Below are positions 52,640-62,771 of a stretch of DNA of 64,000 nt, one piece after another. The notes under the pieces are model-generated. The model did no database searches. It saw only the letters and a list, made by a program, of their open reading frames with translations, and was not told the origin of the DNA. The position numbers and the translations under genes were made by a program. How positions within the stretch are numbered: position 1 is the stretch's first letter; the number at the start of each line of letters is the position of its first letter. This DNA is from Pontibacter lucknowensis (lineage in GTDB: Bacteria; Bacteroidota; Bacteroidia; Cytophagales; Hymenobacteraceae): NCBI RefSeq assembly GCF_900156415.1, contig NZ_FTNM01000001.1, positions 496,001-560,000 on the forward strand. Direction: 5' to 3'.

Positions 52640-52678
52640 AAAAAGAAAAACGTTGCAGCCGCCTGAGCAACTGCAACG
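52640..52678 (-). terminator. Terminator-like hairpin between lipoprotein and amidohydrolase genes
   Basis: Arms CGTTGCAG (52651-52658) and CTGCAACG (52671-52678) with T-rich tail on the minus strand. It lies downstream of the lipoprotein stop at 52707. Confidence 0.75.
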
Positions 52679-52706
52679 CTGTATACCTGTAGCGGCTCGC
52701 TATACC

Positions 52707-53219
52707 TTAGTTTTTAGGTATGTTGATCTGCTCCTGCACAATGTGGGCGTTAGGTATAAGATCACTGATCTGGTTGAGCACCTGCTGCGCCTCCATGCGT
52801 GTAAAATAGTCGCCTATTTTTAGTCTGAAGTTTGGCTGCTGGTAAGTCAGGTAGTCTTTCTCCTCAGGCACGCGGGCGATGATCGCCTTGCGCAGGTCCA
52901 TCACGGTCTGGCGCTCCGAGCCGTTGTAGGCCAGTATGCGGTAACCCTGCGCATAGCGTATGTTCTTGTTCACACTGGCCACCGAGTCCATCAGCACGGC
53001 TACCTTGGCATTCGCATGGTTAGTCGGTTCTACTCTGGCAGCTGCCGGGGCATTGGCCGCATCGGCCGGGTAAGTCGGACGGTATACGCTGATGTCATCT
53101 ACTACACGGGCACTGGTAGTGGTTCTGTCCGGTGAACTTGTGCGGGCCTCTGCTGAAGGCTTGCAGGCCGATGATACTATCAGGGCAATAATAAAAAGAA
53201 AACTAAGCGCTCTGTTCAT
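52707..53219 (-). CDS. SPOR-domain-like lipoprotein
   Basis: 170 aa with a lipoprotein signal (MNRALSFLFIIALIVSSAC, Cys19). A disordered Ser/Thr/Pro-rich linker (about 20-70) precedes a C-terminal ~80-residue fold (IRYAQGYRILAYNGSERQTVMDLRKAI, and NFRLKIGDYFTRMEAQQVLNQISDL). This fold resembles SPOR domains, which bind denuded peptidoglycan. Its start overlaps the end of deoC by 17 nt, so the two are translationally linked. A role in cell-wall or division-site binding is inferred. Confidence 0.82.
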   Translation of the reverse strand: MNRALSFLFIIALIVSSACKPSAEARTSSPDRTTTSARVVDDISVYRPTYPADAANAPAAARVEPTNHANAKVAVLMDSVASVNKNIRYAQGYRILAYNGSERQTVMDLRKAIIARVPEEKDYLTYQQPNFRLKIGDYFTRMEAQQVLNQISDLIPNAHIVQEQINIPKN

Positions 53220-53886
53220 GCTTTACAATTTGAATACTGGCAGAGCAACCTAACCGGTCAGCTCCCGCCTCAATTAACGCCAGGGCATCGGCGTATGTTT
53301 TAATGCCTCCCGAGGCTTTTATTTTGATGTGGCTCGGCAGTACACGGCGCATCAGCTGAATATCCTCTACCCGGGCACCTCCCGAAGCAAAGCCTGTCGA
53401 GGTTTTCACAAAGTCTACACCGGCTGCGGCACATATCTCACAGGATTTGGAGATCTCGTCCTGCGAAAGCAAAGCCGTCTCGATGATCACTTTCAGCTCC
53501 GCCTCTTTCAGATGGCAGAAGTTCGCCAGGTCGCTCAGCTCATTCTGTATCTCGCTATACCTGCCAGACTTAAAGAACGACACGTTCATTACCACATCAA
53601 TTTCATTTGCGCCGTCTGCTATGGCTTGGTGAGTCTCCAGAAACTTTACTTTCGGATGCTGATAACCTAACGGAAAGCCCACCACCGTGGCCACTTTCAC
53701 TCTTGCGCCTGGCCCCAGTCGCTCGGCAGCTGCCTGCACATAGCATGGTGGCACGCACACTGCCGCGAAACCGTAGCTGCGGGCCTCGTCACACAATTGC
53801 ATCACCTGCTCAGCTGTCGCATCAGGTCGCAAAATAGTGTGGTCTATATAAGTAGCAAGATCTTCTCCTGACATAATTCTTGACAA
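53203..53886 (-). CDS. deoC: Deoxyribose-phosphate aldolase
   Basis: A 227-aa class I aldolase that cleaves 2-deoxyribose-5-phosphate to glyceraldehyde-3-phosphate and acetaldehyde. The DHTILRPDAT motif (15-24) opens the barrel. Lys161 in DFVKTSTGFASGGA is the Schiff-base residue and Lys190 in IKIKASGGIKT the proton relay. Met1 or Met5 may start it. It precedes the SPOR-like lipoprotein gene and overlaps it by 17 nt. Confidence 0.96.
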   Translation of the reverse strand: MSRIMSGEDLATYIDHTILRPDATAEQVMQLCDEARSYGFAAVCVPPCYVQAAAERLGPGARVKVATVVGFPLGYQHPKVKFLETHQAIADGANEIDVVMNVSFFKSGRYSEIQNELSDLANFCHLKEAELKVIIETALLSQDEISKSCEICAAAGVDFVKTSTGFASGGARVEDIQLMRRVLPSHIKIKASGGIKTYADALALIEAGADRLGCSASIQIVKHEQSA

Positions 53887-53967
53887 AAGATGTTTTAAAC
53901 AAAGACAAAGGATATAATGCCTGGGTATTGCACCCGTTCTTATATCCTTTGCTTTCAGATGATCATG

Positions 53968-54005
53968 TAAAAGAATAGCCGCAAGACTTTTCAGAAGGCG
54001 GCTAT
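53968..54005 (-). terminator. Terminator of secA
   Basis: Arms ATAGCCGC (53975-53982) and GCGGCTAT (53998-54005) with a T-rich tail on the minus strand, 7 nt past the secA stop. A second, weaker dyad (CAAAGGATATA) follows at 53906-53951. Confidence 0.75.
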
Positions 54006-54011
54006 CTGGGA

Positions 54012-57000
54012 TTAGTCTTCAATCAGTACGCAGCGGTTGTGGAGCAAATCCTCCTCTACCGTTTTGAATTTCACGTCCTTGAGCACACGGCCATCATTGT
54101 ACTGCACGCTTACACGATCGTTGCGACCGGCCACTTTTTGAGAGTGTGCGGGCATGATCTTCTCCGGTTCCGGAGCGTGCATCGGGCTGCTGTTATGCTC
54201 CAGCGACGAGTGCACTTCCTCTTTCTGCTCGTGCAACACTGGCGGCTTTGGCATTTGTGGCGCACGTGGCTCCTGCACCTGCTCTGGTGCCTGCACTGGT
54301 ATGTAGGCGTGGAACAGGAAGGATACCGTCTCTTCGTTCACTTTGCCGATCATTCGCTTGAACAGCTCAAACGACTCGAACTTGTAGATCAACAGCGGGT
54401 CTTTCTGCTCGTACACGGCGTTCTGCACTACCTGCTTCAGGTCGTCCATCTGGCGCAGGTGGTCGGTCCAGGCCTGGTCGATCGTACCCAGCGTAATTAC
54501 TTTTTCCATCGCACGAATCAACTCCATGGCATGGCTTTCATACGTCTTGGTCAGATTTGCCACGGCGGCTAACTGGCGTTTGCCGTCTGTGAATGGCACC
54601 GCTACGTTCTCGATCATCGGTCCACGGTTCAGATGGATGTTCTCGATGATTGGGTAAGCCTGTTCGGCTGTTTGCTTGTTTTTCGTCAGGTAATGGTTCA
54701 ACGCCTCGTTGTACAGTCGCTCTACCAGTTGGTTGGCCTGCACAGACTTGAACTCATCTTCTGTAATAGCAGTGTTGATACCGAATACACGGATGATGTT
54801 CAGCTGGAAGTTGTCGTAGTCAGCGGTGTTTTTGTAGTTCACCACCATGTCTTCGCTGATATCATAGATCATGTTCCAGATATCGAGCTCCAGACGCTCG
54901 CCGTATAGAGCGTTGCGGCGACGCTTGTACACCACTTCACGCTGTGCGTTCATCACGTCGTCGTACTCGAGCAGGCGCTTACGCTGTCCGAAGTTGTTTT
55001 CCTCCACCTTCTTCTGCGCACGCTCAATTGAGTTCGTGATCATGGAGTGCTGAATCACCTCGCCTTCTTCCAGACCCATGCGGTCCATCAGACGGGCAAT
55101 ACGGTCAGAGCCGAACAGGCGCATCAGGTTATCCTCCAGCGACACGAAGAACTGCGAAGAACCCGGGTCACCCTGACGACCTGCACGACCGCGCAACTGG
55201 CGGTCCACACGGCGAGACTCATGGCGCTCCGTACCGATGATGGCCAGACCACCGGAAGCCTTCGACTCCGGCGTCAGCTTAATGTCTGTACCACGACCGG
55301 CCATGTTGGTCGCGATGGTTACCGTACCCGGCTTACCAGCTTCCGCCACAATCTCGGCTTCTTTCTGGTGCATTTTGGCGTTGAGTACCTGATGCTTGAT
55401 CTTGCGAAGCGTCAGCATACGGCTCAGGAGCTCCGAGATCTCTACCGAAGTAGTACCTACCAGCACCGGACGGCCTTTTTCGGTCAATTCAACGATCTCG
55501 TCGGCTACAGCATTGTATTTCTCACGAGTGGTTTTGTATACCTTATCGTGCTCATCTTTTCTTTGGATCGGACGGTTGGTAGGAATCACTACCACGTCCA
55601 GTTTGTAGATGTCCCAGAATTCACCTGCCTCTGTCTCGGCTGTACCTGTCATACCTGACAACTTGTGGTACATACGGAAATAGTTCTGCAGCGTAACCGT
55701 AGCATAGGTCTGCGTCGCATCCTCTACTTTCACGTTTTCTTTCGCCTCGATAGCCTGGTGCAGACCGTCAGAATAACGGCGACCTTCCATCACACGACCT
55801 GTCTGCTCATCAACGATCTTCACCTTGTTGTCCGGCGTCACGATATACTCGGTATCCTTCTCGAACAAGGTATAGGCCTTGAGCAACTGGTTGATGGTAT
55901 GCACACGCTTCGACTTCTCCTGGAAATCAGCGATCAGTTTTTCTTTTGCGTGCAGCAACTCCTCTTCGTTGAGCGACTTGTCGTTCTCGATGTTGGCGAT
56001 CTCTGTACCGATATCCGGCAGGATGAACAGCTGCGGATCTTCACCCTGCCCAGTGATCAGGTCGATACCTTTCTCAGTCAGCTCGATCTGGTTGTGCTTC
56101 TCGTCAATGGTGAAGTAAAGCGGCTCATCGGCCTCCGGCATCATACGGGAGTTATCCTGCAGGTAGTAATTCTCTACCTTTTGCATGATGGCGCGGTTAC
56201 CCGTCTCACTGAGGAATTTGATTAGCGGCTTGCTCTTTGGCAGGCCACGGTAGGCACGGAACAAAGCCAGACCACCATCTTGTGTGTTTCCTTCTTTGAT
56301 CAGGCGCTTGGCTTCGGTCAGGAAGTTCATCACGACTTTACGCTGCGCATCAACCAGGGTGGCGATGCGTGGCTTCAATTGGTAGAACTCGTGCTCGTCG
56401 CCACGTGGCACCGGCCCAGAAATGATCAGTGGCGTACGGGCGTCGTCAATTAACACGGAGTCTACCTCATCGACCATGGCGTAGTGATGCTTGCGCTGTA
56501 CCAGGTCCTTGGTCTCGCGAGACATGTTGTCGCGCAGGTAGTCAAAGCCGAATTCGTTGTTGGTACCGTACGTGATATCCGCGCGGTAGGCATTGCGGCG
56601 GGCTTCAGAGTTAGGCTGGTGCTTGTCGATACAGTCGATCGTGATGCCGTGGAACTCAAACAACGGCGCCATCCACTCGGAGTCACGACGGGCGAGGTAA
56701 TCGTTCACGGTTACCACGTGCACACCGCGCTTCGAAAGGGCATTCAGGAAGGCAGGCAGCGTCGCTACCAATGTTTTACCCTCACCTGTGGCCATCTCAG
56801 CAATTTTACCCTGGTGCAGCACGATACCACCGATCAACTGCACATCATAGTGCAGCATTTCCCAAGTGATCTCGTTGCCGGCAGCCATCCACTTGTTTGC
56901 CCAAATGGCTTTGTCACCGTCGATCTGCACATTTGGCTTACGAGCTGACAGTTCGCGGTCCATGTCGTTGGCGGTTACTACCAGCTGACCGTTCTCTTTC

Positions 57001-57377
57001 CAGCGGCGGGCAGTTTCTTTTACAATGGCAAAACCAACAGGCAGTACTTCCATCAGTACTACCTCCAGCTCTTTGTTACGATCCTTCTCCAGTTCGTCAA
57101 TCTCCGAGAAAATATTCTCTTTCTGCACAATGTTCAGCTCCGGCTCGTCGGCCACACGCTTGTGCAGCGCGGCTATTTTCTCGTCGGTAGGCTTCAGGCG
57201 CTCATCAATAATGCCTTTGATCTCGATTGTTTTCTGACGAAGCTGGTCGTCGGTGAGGCTGTTGAGCTTTGCGTACTCCTCGTTAATTTTGGATACGTAA
57301 GGCACTACCTCCTTTATATCTCTGTCGGACTTGGTTCCGAATAGTTTCGCAACGGTTTTACCGAAAAAATCAAACAT
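54012..57377 (-). CDS. secA: Preprotein translocase ATPase SecA
   Basis: The motor that pushes preproteins through SecYEG. At 1121 aa it is longer than Escherichia coli SecA, as usual in Bacteroidota. Motifs are Walker [12 protein letters not shown], the DEAD-box Asp region [35 protein letters not shown], and the helicase end [10 protein letters not shown] with [13 protein letters not shown]. An insertion lies between the two nucleotide-binding folds (about 340-400). The C-terminal zinc-finger is absent; the protein ends in [18 protein letters not shown] after a Pro/Gln-rich linker. TATTTTTG at 57423-57430 may be its -7 element. It supplies the Sec step for all the T9SS and outer-membrane proteins here. 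Confidence 0.98.
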   Translation of the reverse strand: MFDFFGKTVAKLFGTKSDRDIKEVVPYVSKINEEYAKLNSLTDDQLRQKTIEIKGIIDERLKPTDEKIAALHKRVADEPELNIVQKENIFSEIDELEKDRNKELEVVLMEVLPVGFAIVKETARRWKENGQLVVTANDMDRELSARKPNVQIDGDKAIWANKWMAAGNEITWEMLHYDVQLIGGIVLHQGKIAEMATGEGKTLVATLPAFLNALSKRGVHVVTVNDYLARRDSEWMAPLFEFHGITIDCIDKHQPNSEARRNAYRADITYGTNNEFGFDYLRDNMSRETKDLVQRKHHYAMVDEVDSVLIDDARTPLIISGPVPRGDEHEFYQLKPRIATLVDAQRKVVMNFLTEAKRLIKEGNTQDGGLALFRAYRGLPKSKPLIKFLSETGNRAIMQKVENYYLQDNSRMMPEADEPLYFTIDEKHNQIELTEKGIDLITGQGEDPQLFILPDIGTEIANIENDKSLNEEELLHAKEKLIADFQEKSKRVHTINQLLKAYTLFEKDTEYIVTPDNKVKIVDEQTGRVMEGRRYSDGLHQAIEAKENVKVEDATQTYATVTLQNYFRMYHKLSGMTGTAETEAGEFWDIYKLDVVVIPTNRPIQRKDEHDKVYKTTREKYNAVADEIVELTEKGRPVLVGTTSVEISELLSRMLTLRKIKHQVLNAKMHQKEAEIVAEAGKPGTVTIATNMAGRGTDIKLTPESKASGGLAIIGTERHESRRVDRQLRGRAGRQGDPGSSQFFVSLEDNLMRLFGSDRIARLMDRMGLEEGEVIQHSMITNSIERAQKKVEENNFGQRKRLLEYDDVMNAQREVVYKRRRNALYGERLELDIWNMIYDISEDMVVNYKNTADYDNFQLNIIRVFGINTAITEDEFKSVQANQLVERLYNEALNHYLTKNKQTAEQAYPIIENIHLNRGPMIENVAVPFTDGKRQLAAVANLTKTYESHAMELIRAMEKVITLGTIDQAWTDHLRQMDDLKQVVQNAVYEQKDPLLIYKFESFELFKRMIGKVNEETVSFLFHAYIPVQAPEQVQEPRAPQMPKPPVLHEQKEEVHSSLEHNSSPMHAPEPEKIMPAHSQKVAGRNDRVSVQYNDGRVLKDVKFKTVEEDLLHNRCVLIED

Positions 57378-57615
57378 CTGTATTTGTTATTCTTAAATGA
57401 AATCCTGCGTTTGCAATATCGTCAAAAATAAGCTGTTTTTCTGATATATCTAAGGCAATGCACCAAAACAATACCAGAATGACAGCCGCATGGCGTTTCT
57501 GCCATATTTGCCGATAGGCTATACTTATTTTCTCAACAAAGCTCAGGCAGTGTAAATTCCTGTGTCAGAAAGGGAAAGTAGTAAGTTGGTTTGTGGCATT
57601 GTGACAGGATGGGGA

Positions 57616-58134
57616 TTAAAACACCCGCTGCATCTCCACCACATCATCCCAATTCCCATCGGATTTGCGAAGCCATTCGCGGCGGACGCCTACTTCCTCG
57701 AAGCCGGCGTTTTTGAAAAGTTTAAGGCTGGTGTGGTTGCTGGCGGTGATGCTGCAGTATACCTGGTGCAGTTGTAGGGTGTGCTGGCAGTAACCAAGCA
57801 AGAGATTGAGCGCCTCGGAAGCATGGCCTTGGCCGCGGTGAGGAGCCGAAACGACGATACCTATACCTGCGCGACGGTGCAGTGGGTCGAAGTCGAAGAG
57901 GTCGATGGCGCCGATGGGGTCTAGTTTATGGTTGCAGATAACCAGGCGGAGCTGCTTGACAGTGTATATGTCGAGGGCGGCATTTTCGAGGTACTGCTCC
58001 AGCACAAATTTAGAGTAAGGCGTAAGCGTGTTGCCAACATGCCACGTGGAGATATCGTTCTCTAAGGTATAGAGAAAATCCAGGTCGGTCGGTTCAAGAG
58101 CCCGTAGGTAGGTATGTTCGGAGCGAAGAAACAT
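57616..58134 (-). CDS. GNAT acetyltransferase (RimL-like)
   Basis: 172 aa with the RimJ/L layout: SEHTYLRALEPTDLDFLYTLEN at the start, LVICNHKLDPIGAIDLFDFDP, then the acetyl-CoA-binding GIVVSAPHRGQGHASEALNLLL and CSITASNHTSLKLFKNAGFEEVG. It probably acetylates a small amine or protein N-terminus. It starts 2 nt after the dapF stop, so it belongs to the dapF transcript. The substrate cannot be told. Confidence 0.9.
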   Translation of the reverse strand: MFLRSEHTYLRALEPTDLDFLYTLENDISTWHVGNTLTPYSKFVLEQYLENAALDIYTVKQLRLVICNHKLDPIGAIDLFDFDPLHRRAGIGIVVSAPHRGQGHASEALNLLLGYCQHTLQLHQVYCSITASNHTSLKLFKNAGFEEVGVRREWLRKSDGNWDDVVEMQRVF

Positions 58135-58136
58135 GG

Positions 58137-58922
58137 TTATACCTTCTCCGGCACCGGCACTGTACCTGTGAACACCAGCTTGGCGGGGCCGATCAGGTAG
58201 ATGTAGCGGAAGCCCATGCCGTCCTGCTCAAAAGCTACTTTCAGGTTTCCACCAGGAGTTTTCACAGAAACGGGGCTTTCCATACCTGTCAATCCGGCTA
58301 TAAGCGCGCAAGCCGTTACGCCAGTACCGCAAGACAAGGTTTCGTCTTCCACGCCACGTTCGTAGGTGCGTACATAAATGCTGTTATCCGACAGGCGCTG
58401 CACAAAGTTCACATTTGTGCCTACTGCGTTGAAGCGGGGACTATACCTGACAAGACGGCCTTCAGCATACACATCCAGGTTATCGATATTCTCCACGAAA
58501 CGAACATAATGCGGCGATCCGGTATTGAGATAGAAATCATCTTCGATGCGCTCTACTCCTACCACATCAGTCATCTTCAGCTGAATTTCTTCCCGCTCGA
58601 TCGTGGCTTGGTGCTCGCCATCGGCAGCCAGGAAATAGGCTACGTCTTCAATCACGCCCAACTGCTTGGCAAAGCGCACGGTGCAGCGGGCACCGTTTCC
58701 GCACATAGATCCCAGTCGACCATCGGCATTGTAATACACCATCTCGAAGTCGTAGTCGTCGTGGTTCTGCAGCAGGATCAGTCCATCTGCGCCTATACCT
58801 GTACGGCGGTTACAAAGGCTTTTGATCAGTTGCTCGTCAGTTGCCGGGAAGGTCAGTTTCCGGTTGTCGATCATCACGAAATCGTTGCCAGTACCCTGGT
58901 ATTTGTAAAAGCTAAGTGCCAT
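58137..58922 (-). CDS. dapF: Diaminopimelate epimerase
   Basis: Converts LL- to meso-diaminopimelate for lysine and peptidoglycan. 261 aa from the ATG at 58920-58922 (MALSFYKYQGTGNDFVMIDNR); a longer frame adds 17 non-family residues. The two catalytic Cys lie in MCGNGARC and SCGTGVTAC. The RHGIGADG-like segment is RRTGIGADGLIL. It is followed by a GNAT gene 2 nt away. The epimerase family fold is full length. Confidence 0.96.
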   Translation of the reverse strand: MALSFYKYQGTGNDFVMIDNRKLTFPATDEQLIKSLCNRRTGIGADGLILLQNHDDYDFEMVYYNADGRLGSMCGNGARCTVRFAKQLGVIEDVAYFLAADGEHQATIEREEIQLKMTDVVGVERIEDDFYLNTGSPHYVRFVENIDNLDVYAEGRLVRYSPRFNAVGTNVNFVQRLSDNSIYVRTYERGVEDETLSCGTGVTACALIAGLTGMESPVSVKTPGGNLKVAFEQDGMGFRYIYLIGPAKLVFTGTVPVPEKV

Positions 58923-59023
58923 ATAGTAGAAACAATTAAACCAGCTCTTGCGTGCAATTTTCAGGCACGGCATATAATTCGTAATTTGCCAACCTTACAC
59001 AGCCGGATATAAACAGCAAATAT

Positions 59024-59923
59024 ATGTATTCCTTTTTAACAACAGAAAACTGGTCTGACTACGAACTCGTTGACTCAGGTAATTTTGAAAAGCTGGAGCG
59101 CTTTGGCCAGTACTACGTGGCCCGTCCCGAGCCACAGGCCATCTGGGACAAGCACCTGCCCGAGTCGGAGTGGCAGCGCATGGCCAATGCCGTGTTCACC
59201 CGCGACAAAGGCAGTCAAGAAAGAGGCCAGTGGAAGCTCCAAAAAGGAATGCCCGAGCAGTGGTACATCAACTACCAATACAACGACCTGAAACTGCGCT
59301 TCCGTTTGGGCCTGTCTTCGTTCAAGCACGTGGGCCTGTTTCCGGAGCAGGACAGCAACTGGAAATTCATCTACAACAAAACCCGCTCGCTGAAGACTAA
59401 AACGCCTAAGGTGCTCAACATGTTCGCCTATACTGGTGCCGCCACTCTGGCCGCCAAAGCCGCAGGCGCCGACGTAACGCACCTCGACTCGGTGAAGCAA
59501 GTCAACTTCTGGGCCCGCGACAACATGGAGGCCAGTGGCCTCGACAATGTGCGCTGGATCGTAGAAGACGCCATGAAATATGCCCGTCGTGAAGTGAAGC
59601 GCGGCAACACTTACAACGGCATCATCCTGGACCCACCCGCCTACGGCCGCGGCCCAAATGGTGAGAAGTGGCAACTGGAAAACGAGCTGAACGAACTCAT
59701 CAAGCTCTGCCACCAGATGCTCGAAAAAACCGACTATTTCCTGGTGATCAACCTCTATTCGCTAGGTTTCTCCGCTTTGATTCTGGACAACCTGATGCGT
59801 TTGACGTTTGGAGAGCAGATTAAGAATGAAGAGCTGGGTGAGATATACTTGCATGATAGAGGAGAGCGGAAACTGCCGTTGGGGACGTTCTTTCGGTTTA
59901 GTTCGGAGGGGAAGTATGTATAA
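59024..59923 (+). CDS. Class I SAM-dependent methyltransferase (RlmI/RlmK-like)
   Basis: 299 aa related to the rRNA large-subunit cytosine methyltransferases (PF10672 type). The N-terminal part (about 1-120) has FKHVGLFPEQDSNWKF, then the SAM-binding MFAYTGAATLAAKAAGADVTHLDSVKQ and the catalytic-type ILDPPAYGRGPNGEKW. The PUA domain of RlmI is absent, so the target RNA is uncertain. The gene is divergent from dapF. Confidence 0.88.
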   Translation: MYSFLTTENWSDYELVDSGNFEKLERFGQYYVARPEPQAIWDKHLPESEWQRMANAVFTRDKGSQERGQWKLQKGMPEQWYINYQYNDLKLRFRLGLSSFKHVGLFPEQDSNWKFIYNKTRSLKTKTPKVLNMFAYTGAATLAAKAAGADVTHLDSVKQVNFWARDNMEASGLDNVRWIVEDAMKYARREVKRGNTYNGIILDPPAYGRGPNGEKWQLENELNELIKLCHQMLEKTDYFLVINLYSLGFSALILDNLMRLTFGEQIKNEELGEIYLHDRGERKLPLGTFFRFSSEGKYV

Positions 59924-59987
59924 GCTTATTCGTGACTGAGAAATAACAAATAACTTTACAAAAGAAATACCCTGATTTATAATTTAC

Positions 59988-60665
59988 ATGAACAAGCTTA
60001 CAATCCTCTTTTGGGCTTTGCTCACCTTAAGCTCAACAGCAGCTATAGCTCAAAACAACGGCATAACTATAGGTATAGAAGGAGGTCCAAACCGTAGCAA
60101 ATTATGGGGCAATGAATTCGTTGATGAAGGTGGGAATATCAAAAGAGCCGATAACTTCTCAACTGGCATCTCATTGGAGTATAGTTTCACAGAGTTACTG
60201 TCCCTGCGCTCAGGTATTGGCTTTGAGAGAAAAGGAATAACCTATCAGGTTCAACATATGAATGAATGGGGTAACCAATCTGAGCTAATACCCGGACGCT
60301 CGAACTACGATTATCTCATACTTCCCTTGATGGCTAGAATGACTTTAGGAAGTAAACCCATTTTCTTCCTGAACGCAGGCCCTTATCTAGGTTTTCTTCT
60401 GAAACAAATGGATGTAACTGAAAGCTCTCAGCTACAGAGTGGTTCGTCCATGGATAATACGGAAAATTTTAAGAGACTTGACATGGGTTTTTCCGCTGGT
60501 CTTGGTGCTGGTATGCCTGTTACTAAAAAAACAATACTGACTTTGGAGCTTCGCCATAATCTGGGTCTATACAATATTAGCAGTACGCCAGTTTATAACG
60601 ATGGAGCTATTAAAACGAAGTCAACTAATCTATTGCTGGGTATAGCCTACAAACTCAAAGGATGA
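59988..60665 (+). CDS. Outer-membrane beta-barrel protein (porin-like)
   Basis: 225 aa with a signal peptide (MNKLTILFWALLTLSSTAAIAQ) and the eight-stranded barrel pattern of the OMP_b-brl_2 family: ITIGIEGGPNRSKL, FSTGISLEYSFTELLSLRSGIGFERKG, YLILPLMARMTLG, FFLNAGPYLGFLLK, MGFSAGLGAGM. The end, YKLKG, is slightly unusual. Such proteins are common surface structural or porin-like components. It has AT-richer codon use than its neighbours. The next gene starts 37 nt on in the same direction. Confidence 0.82.
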   Translation: MNKLTILFWALLTLSSTAAIAQNNGITIGIEGGPNRSKLWGNEFVDEGGNIKRADNFSTGISLEYSFTELLSLRSGIGFERKGITYQVQHMNEWGNQSELIPGRSNYDYLILPLMARMTLGSKPIFFLNAGPYLGFLLKQMDVTESSQLQSGSSMDNTENFKRLDMGFSAGLGAGMPVTKKTILTLELRHNLGLYNISSTPVYNDGAIKTKSTNLLLGIAYKLKG

Positions 60666-60702
60666 TTTCGCTCTTTTTGACAATTAGCTTTCAACAACTC
60701 AT

Positions 60703-60969
60703 ATGATTCTACTAAAAGGCGGATTATCAATCGGCATGTTGTCCAGTATTCTTGGGGCATTCTTAGGTGCATTGGCAGTTTTCATCTGGTCGCATTTCTA
60801 TGCTACCAAAACCCCATTCTATAATTTGAGTTATACAAACTACCCGGCAATACAGAAAGTATTAGTATACCTATTCTTTCTGCTGTTTGCCATTATATCT
60901 GCTGCAGTAGCATTTTATATTCTCTTATTTTCGATTGGGATAATTTTCGCTTCACTTGCTAATATTTAA
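60703..60969 (+). CDS. Small membrane protein, unknown function
   Basis: 88 aa with two long hydrophobic helices (about 8-28, LSIGMLSSILGAFLGALAVFIW; about 50-85, VLVYLFFLLFAIISAAVAFYILLF). A polar segment of about 20 residues (YATKTPFYNLSYTNYPAIQ) joins them. No family is recognised. It may form a pair with the preceding barrel gene. AT-rich like that gene. Confidence 0.6.
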   Translation: MILLKGGLSIGMLSSILGAFLGALAVFIWSHFYATKTPFYNLSYTNYPAIQKVLVYLFFLLFAIISAAVAFYILLFSIGIIFASLANI

Positions 60970-60984
60970 AATAACCCTCCCCCT

Positions 60985-61938
60985 ATGACCAAACGCCTCG
61001 CACTCATCGACATGGGCACTAACACCTTTCACCTCCTCATTACAGAGGTAGACGAAAGCGGCAATCGCACAGACTTTGTGAAAACCAAGCTCCCGGTGCG
61101 TCTCGGCCAGGGCGGTATCAGCAAAGGCACAATTGCGCCGGAAGCGTACGAGCGGGCGATGAAAACACTGAAGGATTTCCGCAGACAGATTGATGAATAT
61201 AATGTAGAGACAGTACGGGCTATGGCGACGAGTATGGTACGCAGTGCCAGCAACGGCGAGGATTTCATTAAAGACATTTACAAGCAGACCGATATACAGG
61301 TAGAGATAATAGACGGCGACCGGGAAGCGGAACTGATCTATCACGGTGTGCGCTCGGCCGGTGTGCTCGATGGTCAGACCTCTCTGATTATGGATATCGG
61401 CGGGGGTAGTGTGGAGTTTATCATCTGCAATGACCAGGAGATCTTCTGGAAGCAAAGCTTTGAAGTAGGTGCCCAGCGATTAATGGATAAGTTCTTCACT
61501 GACGACCCTATACCTAATACGCAGGTAGCTGCCGAGAAACAATTCCTGGCGGCGCAACTGCAGCCACTCACAGAAGCTGTCACGGAGCATAAGCCTGTCC
61601 GTATGGTAGGGGCTTCCGGCACCTTCGATACCCTTTGCGACATCGATGCCCTCAGCCGCGGCGATAACACCCGACAACTTTCGCAGCCTGCCACCGCTGC
61701 CTTGCAGGTCTCTGACTTCTACAAGATATATCAGGAACTGCTGCACAAAACCCACGACGAACGCCTGGCAATACCGGGTATGCTGGAGATGCGGGTTGAT
61801 ATGATCGTGCTGGCGAGTATACTGGTGGATTTCGTGTTGGAGACCTATCAACTGAAAGAGATTAGGGTGTCGGCTTATGCCTTAAAAGAAGGGGTACTGC
61901 AGAAGGTGCTGCAGGAAGAGGGCTTCAACAACGCTTAA
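60985..61938 (+). CDS. Ppx/GppA-family phosphatase
   Basis: A 317-aa sugar-kinase-fold phosphatase acting on exopolyphosphate or guanosine pentaphosphate. It has LIDMGTNTFHLLITEVDESG as the first phosphate loop, ATSMVRSASNGEDF and IIDGDREAELIYHGVRSAG with the catalytic Glu, and LIMDIGGGSVEFII as the second loop. The length matches the short Ppx/GppA type without the HD domain. The next gene starts 33 nt on. Confidence 0.93.
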   Translation: MTKRLALIDMGTNTFHLLITEVDESGNRTDFVKTKLPVRLGQGGISKGTIAPEAYERAMKTLKDFRRQIDEYNVETVRAMATSMVRSASNGEDFIKDIYKQTDIQVEIIDGDREAELIYHGVRSAGVLDGQTSLIMDIGGGSVEFIICNDQEIFWKQSFEVGAQRLMDKFFTDDPIPNTQVAAEKQFLAAQLQPLTEAVTEHKPVRMVGASGTFDTLCDIDALSRGDNTRQLSQPATAALQVSDFYKIYQELLHKTHDERLAIPGMLEMRVDMIVLASILVDFVLETYQLKEIRVSAYALKEGVLQKVLQEEGFNNA

Positions 61939-61970
61939 ACAAGAACGCATCCCAGATTATACTTATCACA

Positions 61971-62765
61971 ATGGTTCCTGAACGATTATTCCAGATCAGC
62001 TTCATGCTTTCGTTGGTCATGCTGTTCTCCGGCTGCGACGACTATGACGATAAAACTTCACCTTTGGCTAACCAGACTATACATGGCAAGACCATACATG
62101 TAGGAGAAGGTACTGCTTACAGTTGGGCCACGTTTGATGAAGCCGGTAATCCCGCTGCTGTAGGTGTACGCTTCTCGGAACAAGCCGTTAATACGCTCCC
62201 TCAACAAGACAACTCCGAAGGACACGGGCACATGATCTATTACGAGATGGAGCTGCCGCAAGAGATCATGCAGCAGACACCTTTCAAGCATATCGTGATG
62301 GATTGGAACCCGATGGGGCACCCGCCTGCCTTGTACGAACTGCCTCACTTCGATGCGCATTTTTACATGATCTCGTCGGCAGAGCGCAAGGCAATCGGCG
62401 ACGAAGTGAGCGATCCTAAACTAATGATAGAACCTGCTCCACGCTACCTGCCAGCAGACTATATTGATGTGCAGGTGAACGTACCGCAAATGGGCAAGCA
62501 CTGGGTAGACCGGCATAGCCCTGAGTTGAATGGCGAGAAGTTTACCCAGACCATGATCTATGGCTCTTATGATGGCCGCGTCATCTTTTTTGAGCCGATG
62601 TACACGGTGGAGTACCTGCAGTCGAAGCCTGATGATACTTTTGATCTGAAGCAGCCGGAAGAGTTTCAGCAAAAAGGCCTCTACTACCCTACCCGCTACG
62701 GCTTCTATTATGATGCAGATAAGAAGGAATATGTGATCTGGCTAGATAACATGCAGCTGAAATAA
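61971..62765 (+). CDS. His-rich lipoprotein (DUF5602/TTHB210-like)
   Basis: 264 aa with a lipoprotein signal (MVPERLFQISFMLSLVMLFSGC, Cys22). The mature part holds a His/Asp-rich core MDWNPMGHPPALYELPHFDAHFYMIS (about 112-137), which looks like a metal site. GHGHMIYYEMELPQE and YYPTRYGFYYDADKKEYVIWLDN are further landmarks. It resembles the DUF5602 / TTHB210-like proteins, whose role is unknown. It follows the phosphatase gene by 33 nt. Metal-binding in the periplasm is inferred. Confidence 0.8.
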   Translation: MVPERLFQISFMLSLVMLFSGCDDYDDKTSPLANQTIHGKTIHVGEGTAYSWATFDEAGNPAAVGVRFSEQAVNTLPQQDNSEGHGHMIYYEMELPQEIMQQTPFKHIVMDWNPMGHPPALYELPHFDAHFYMISSAERKAIGDEVSDPKLMIEPAPRYLPADYIDVQVNVPQMGKHWVDRHSPELNGEKFTQTMIYGSYDGRVIFFEPMYTVEYLQSKPDDTFDLKQPEEFQQKGLYYPTRYGFYYDADKKEYVIWLDNMQLK

Positions 62766-62771
62766 GATGCT

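Noticed and set aside
54039..54572. 177-codon plus-strand open frame opposite the secA 3' end
   Set aside because: Antisense shadow of the secA C-terminal coding sequence; repetitive Leu/His composition, no motif.
55047..56225. Plus-strand open frames opposite secA (about 203 and 186 codons)
   Set aside because: They lie wholly within the secA gene on the opposite strand, with biased His/Val/Leu-rich translations typical of shadow frames in codon-biased genes.
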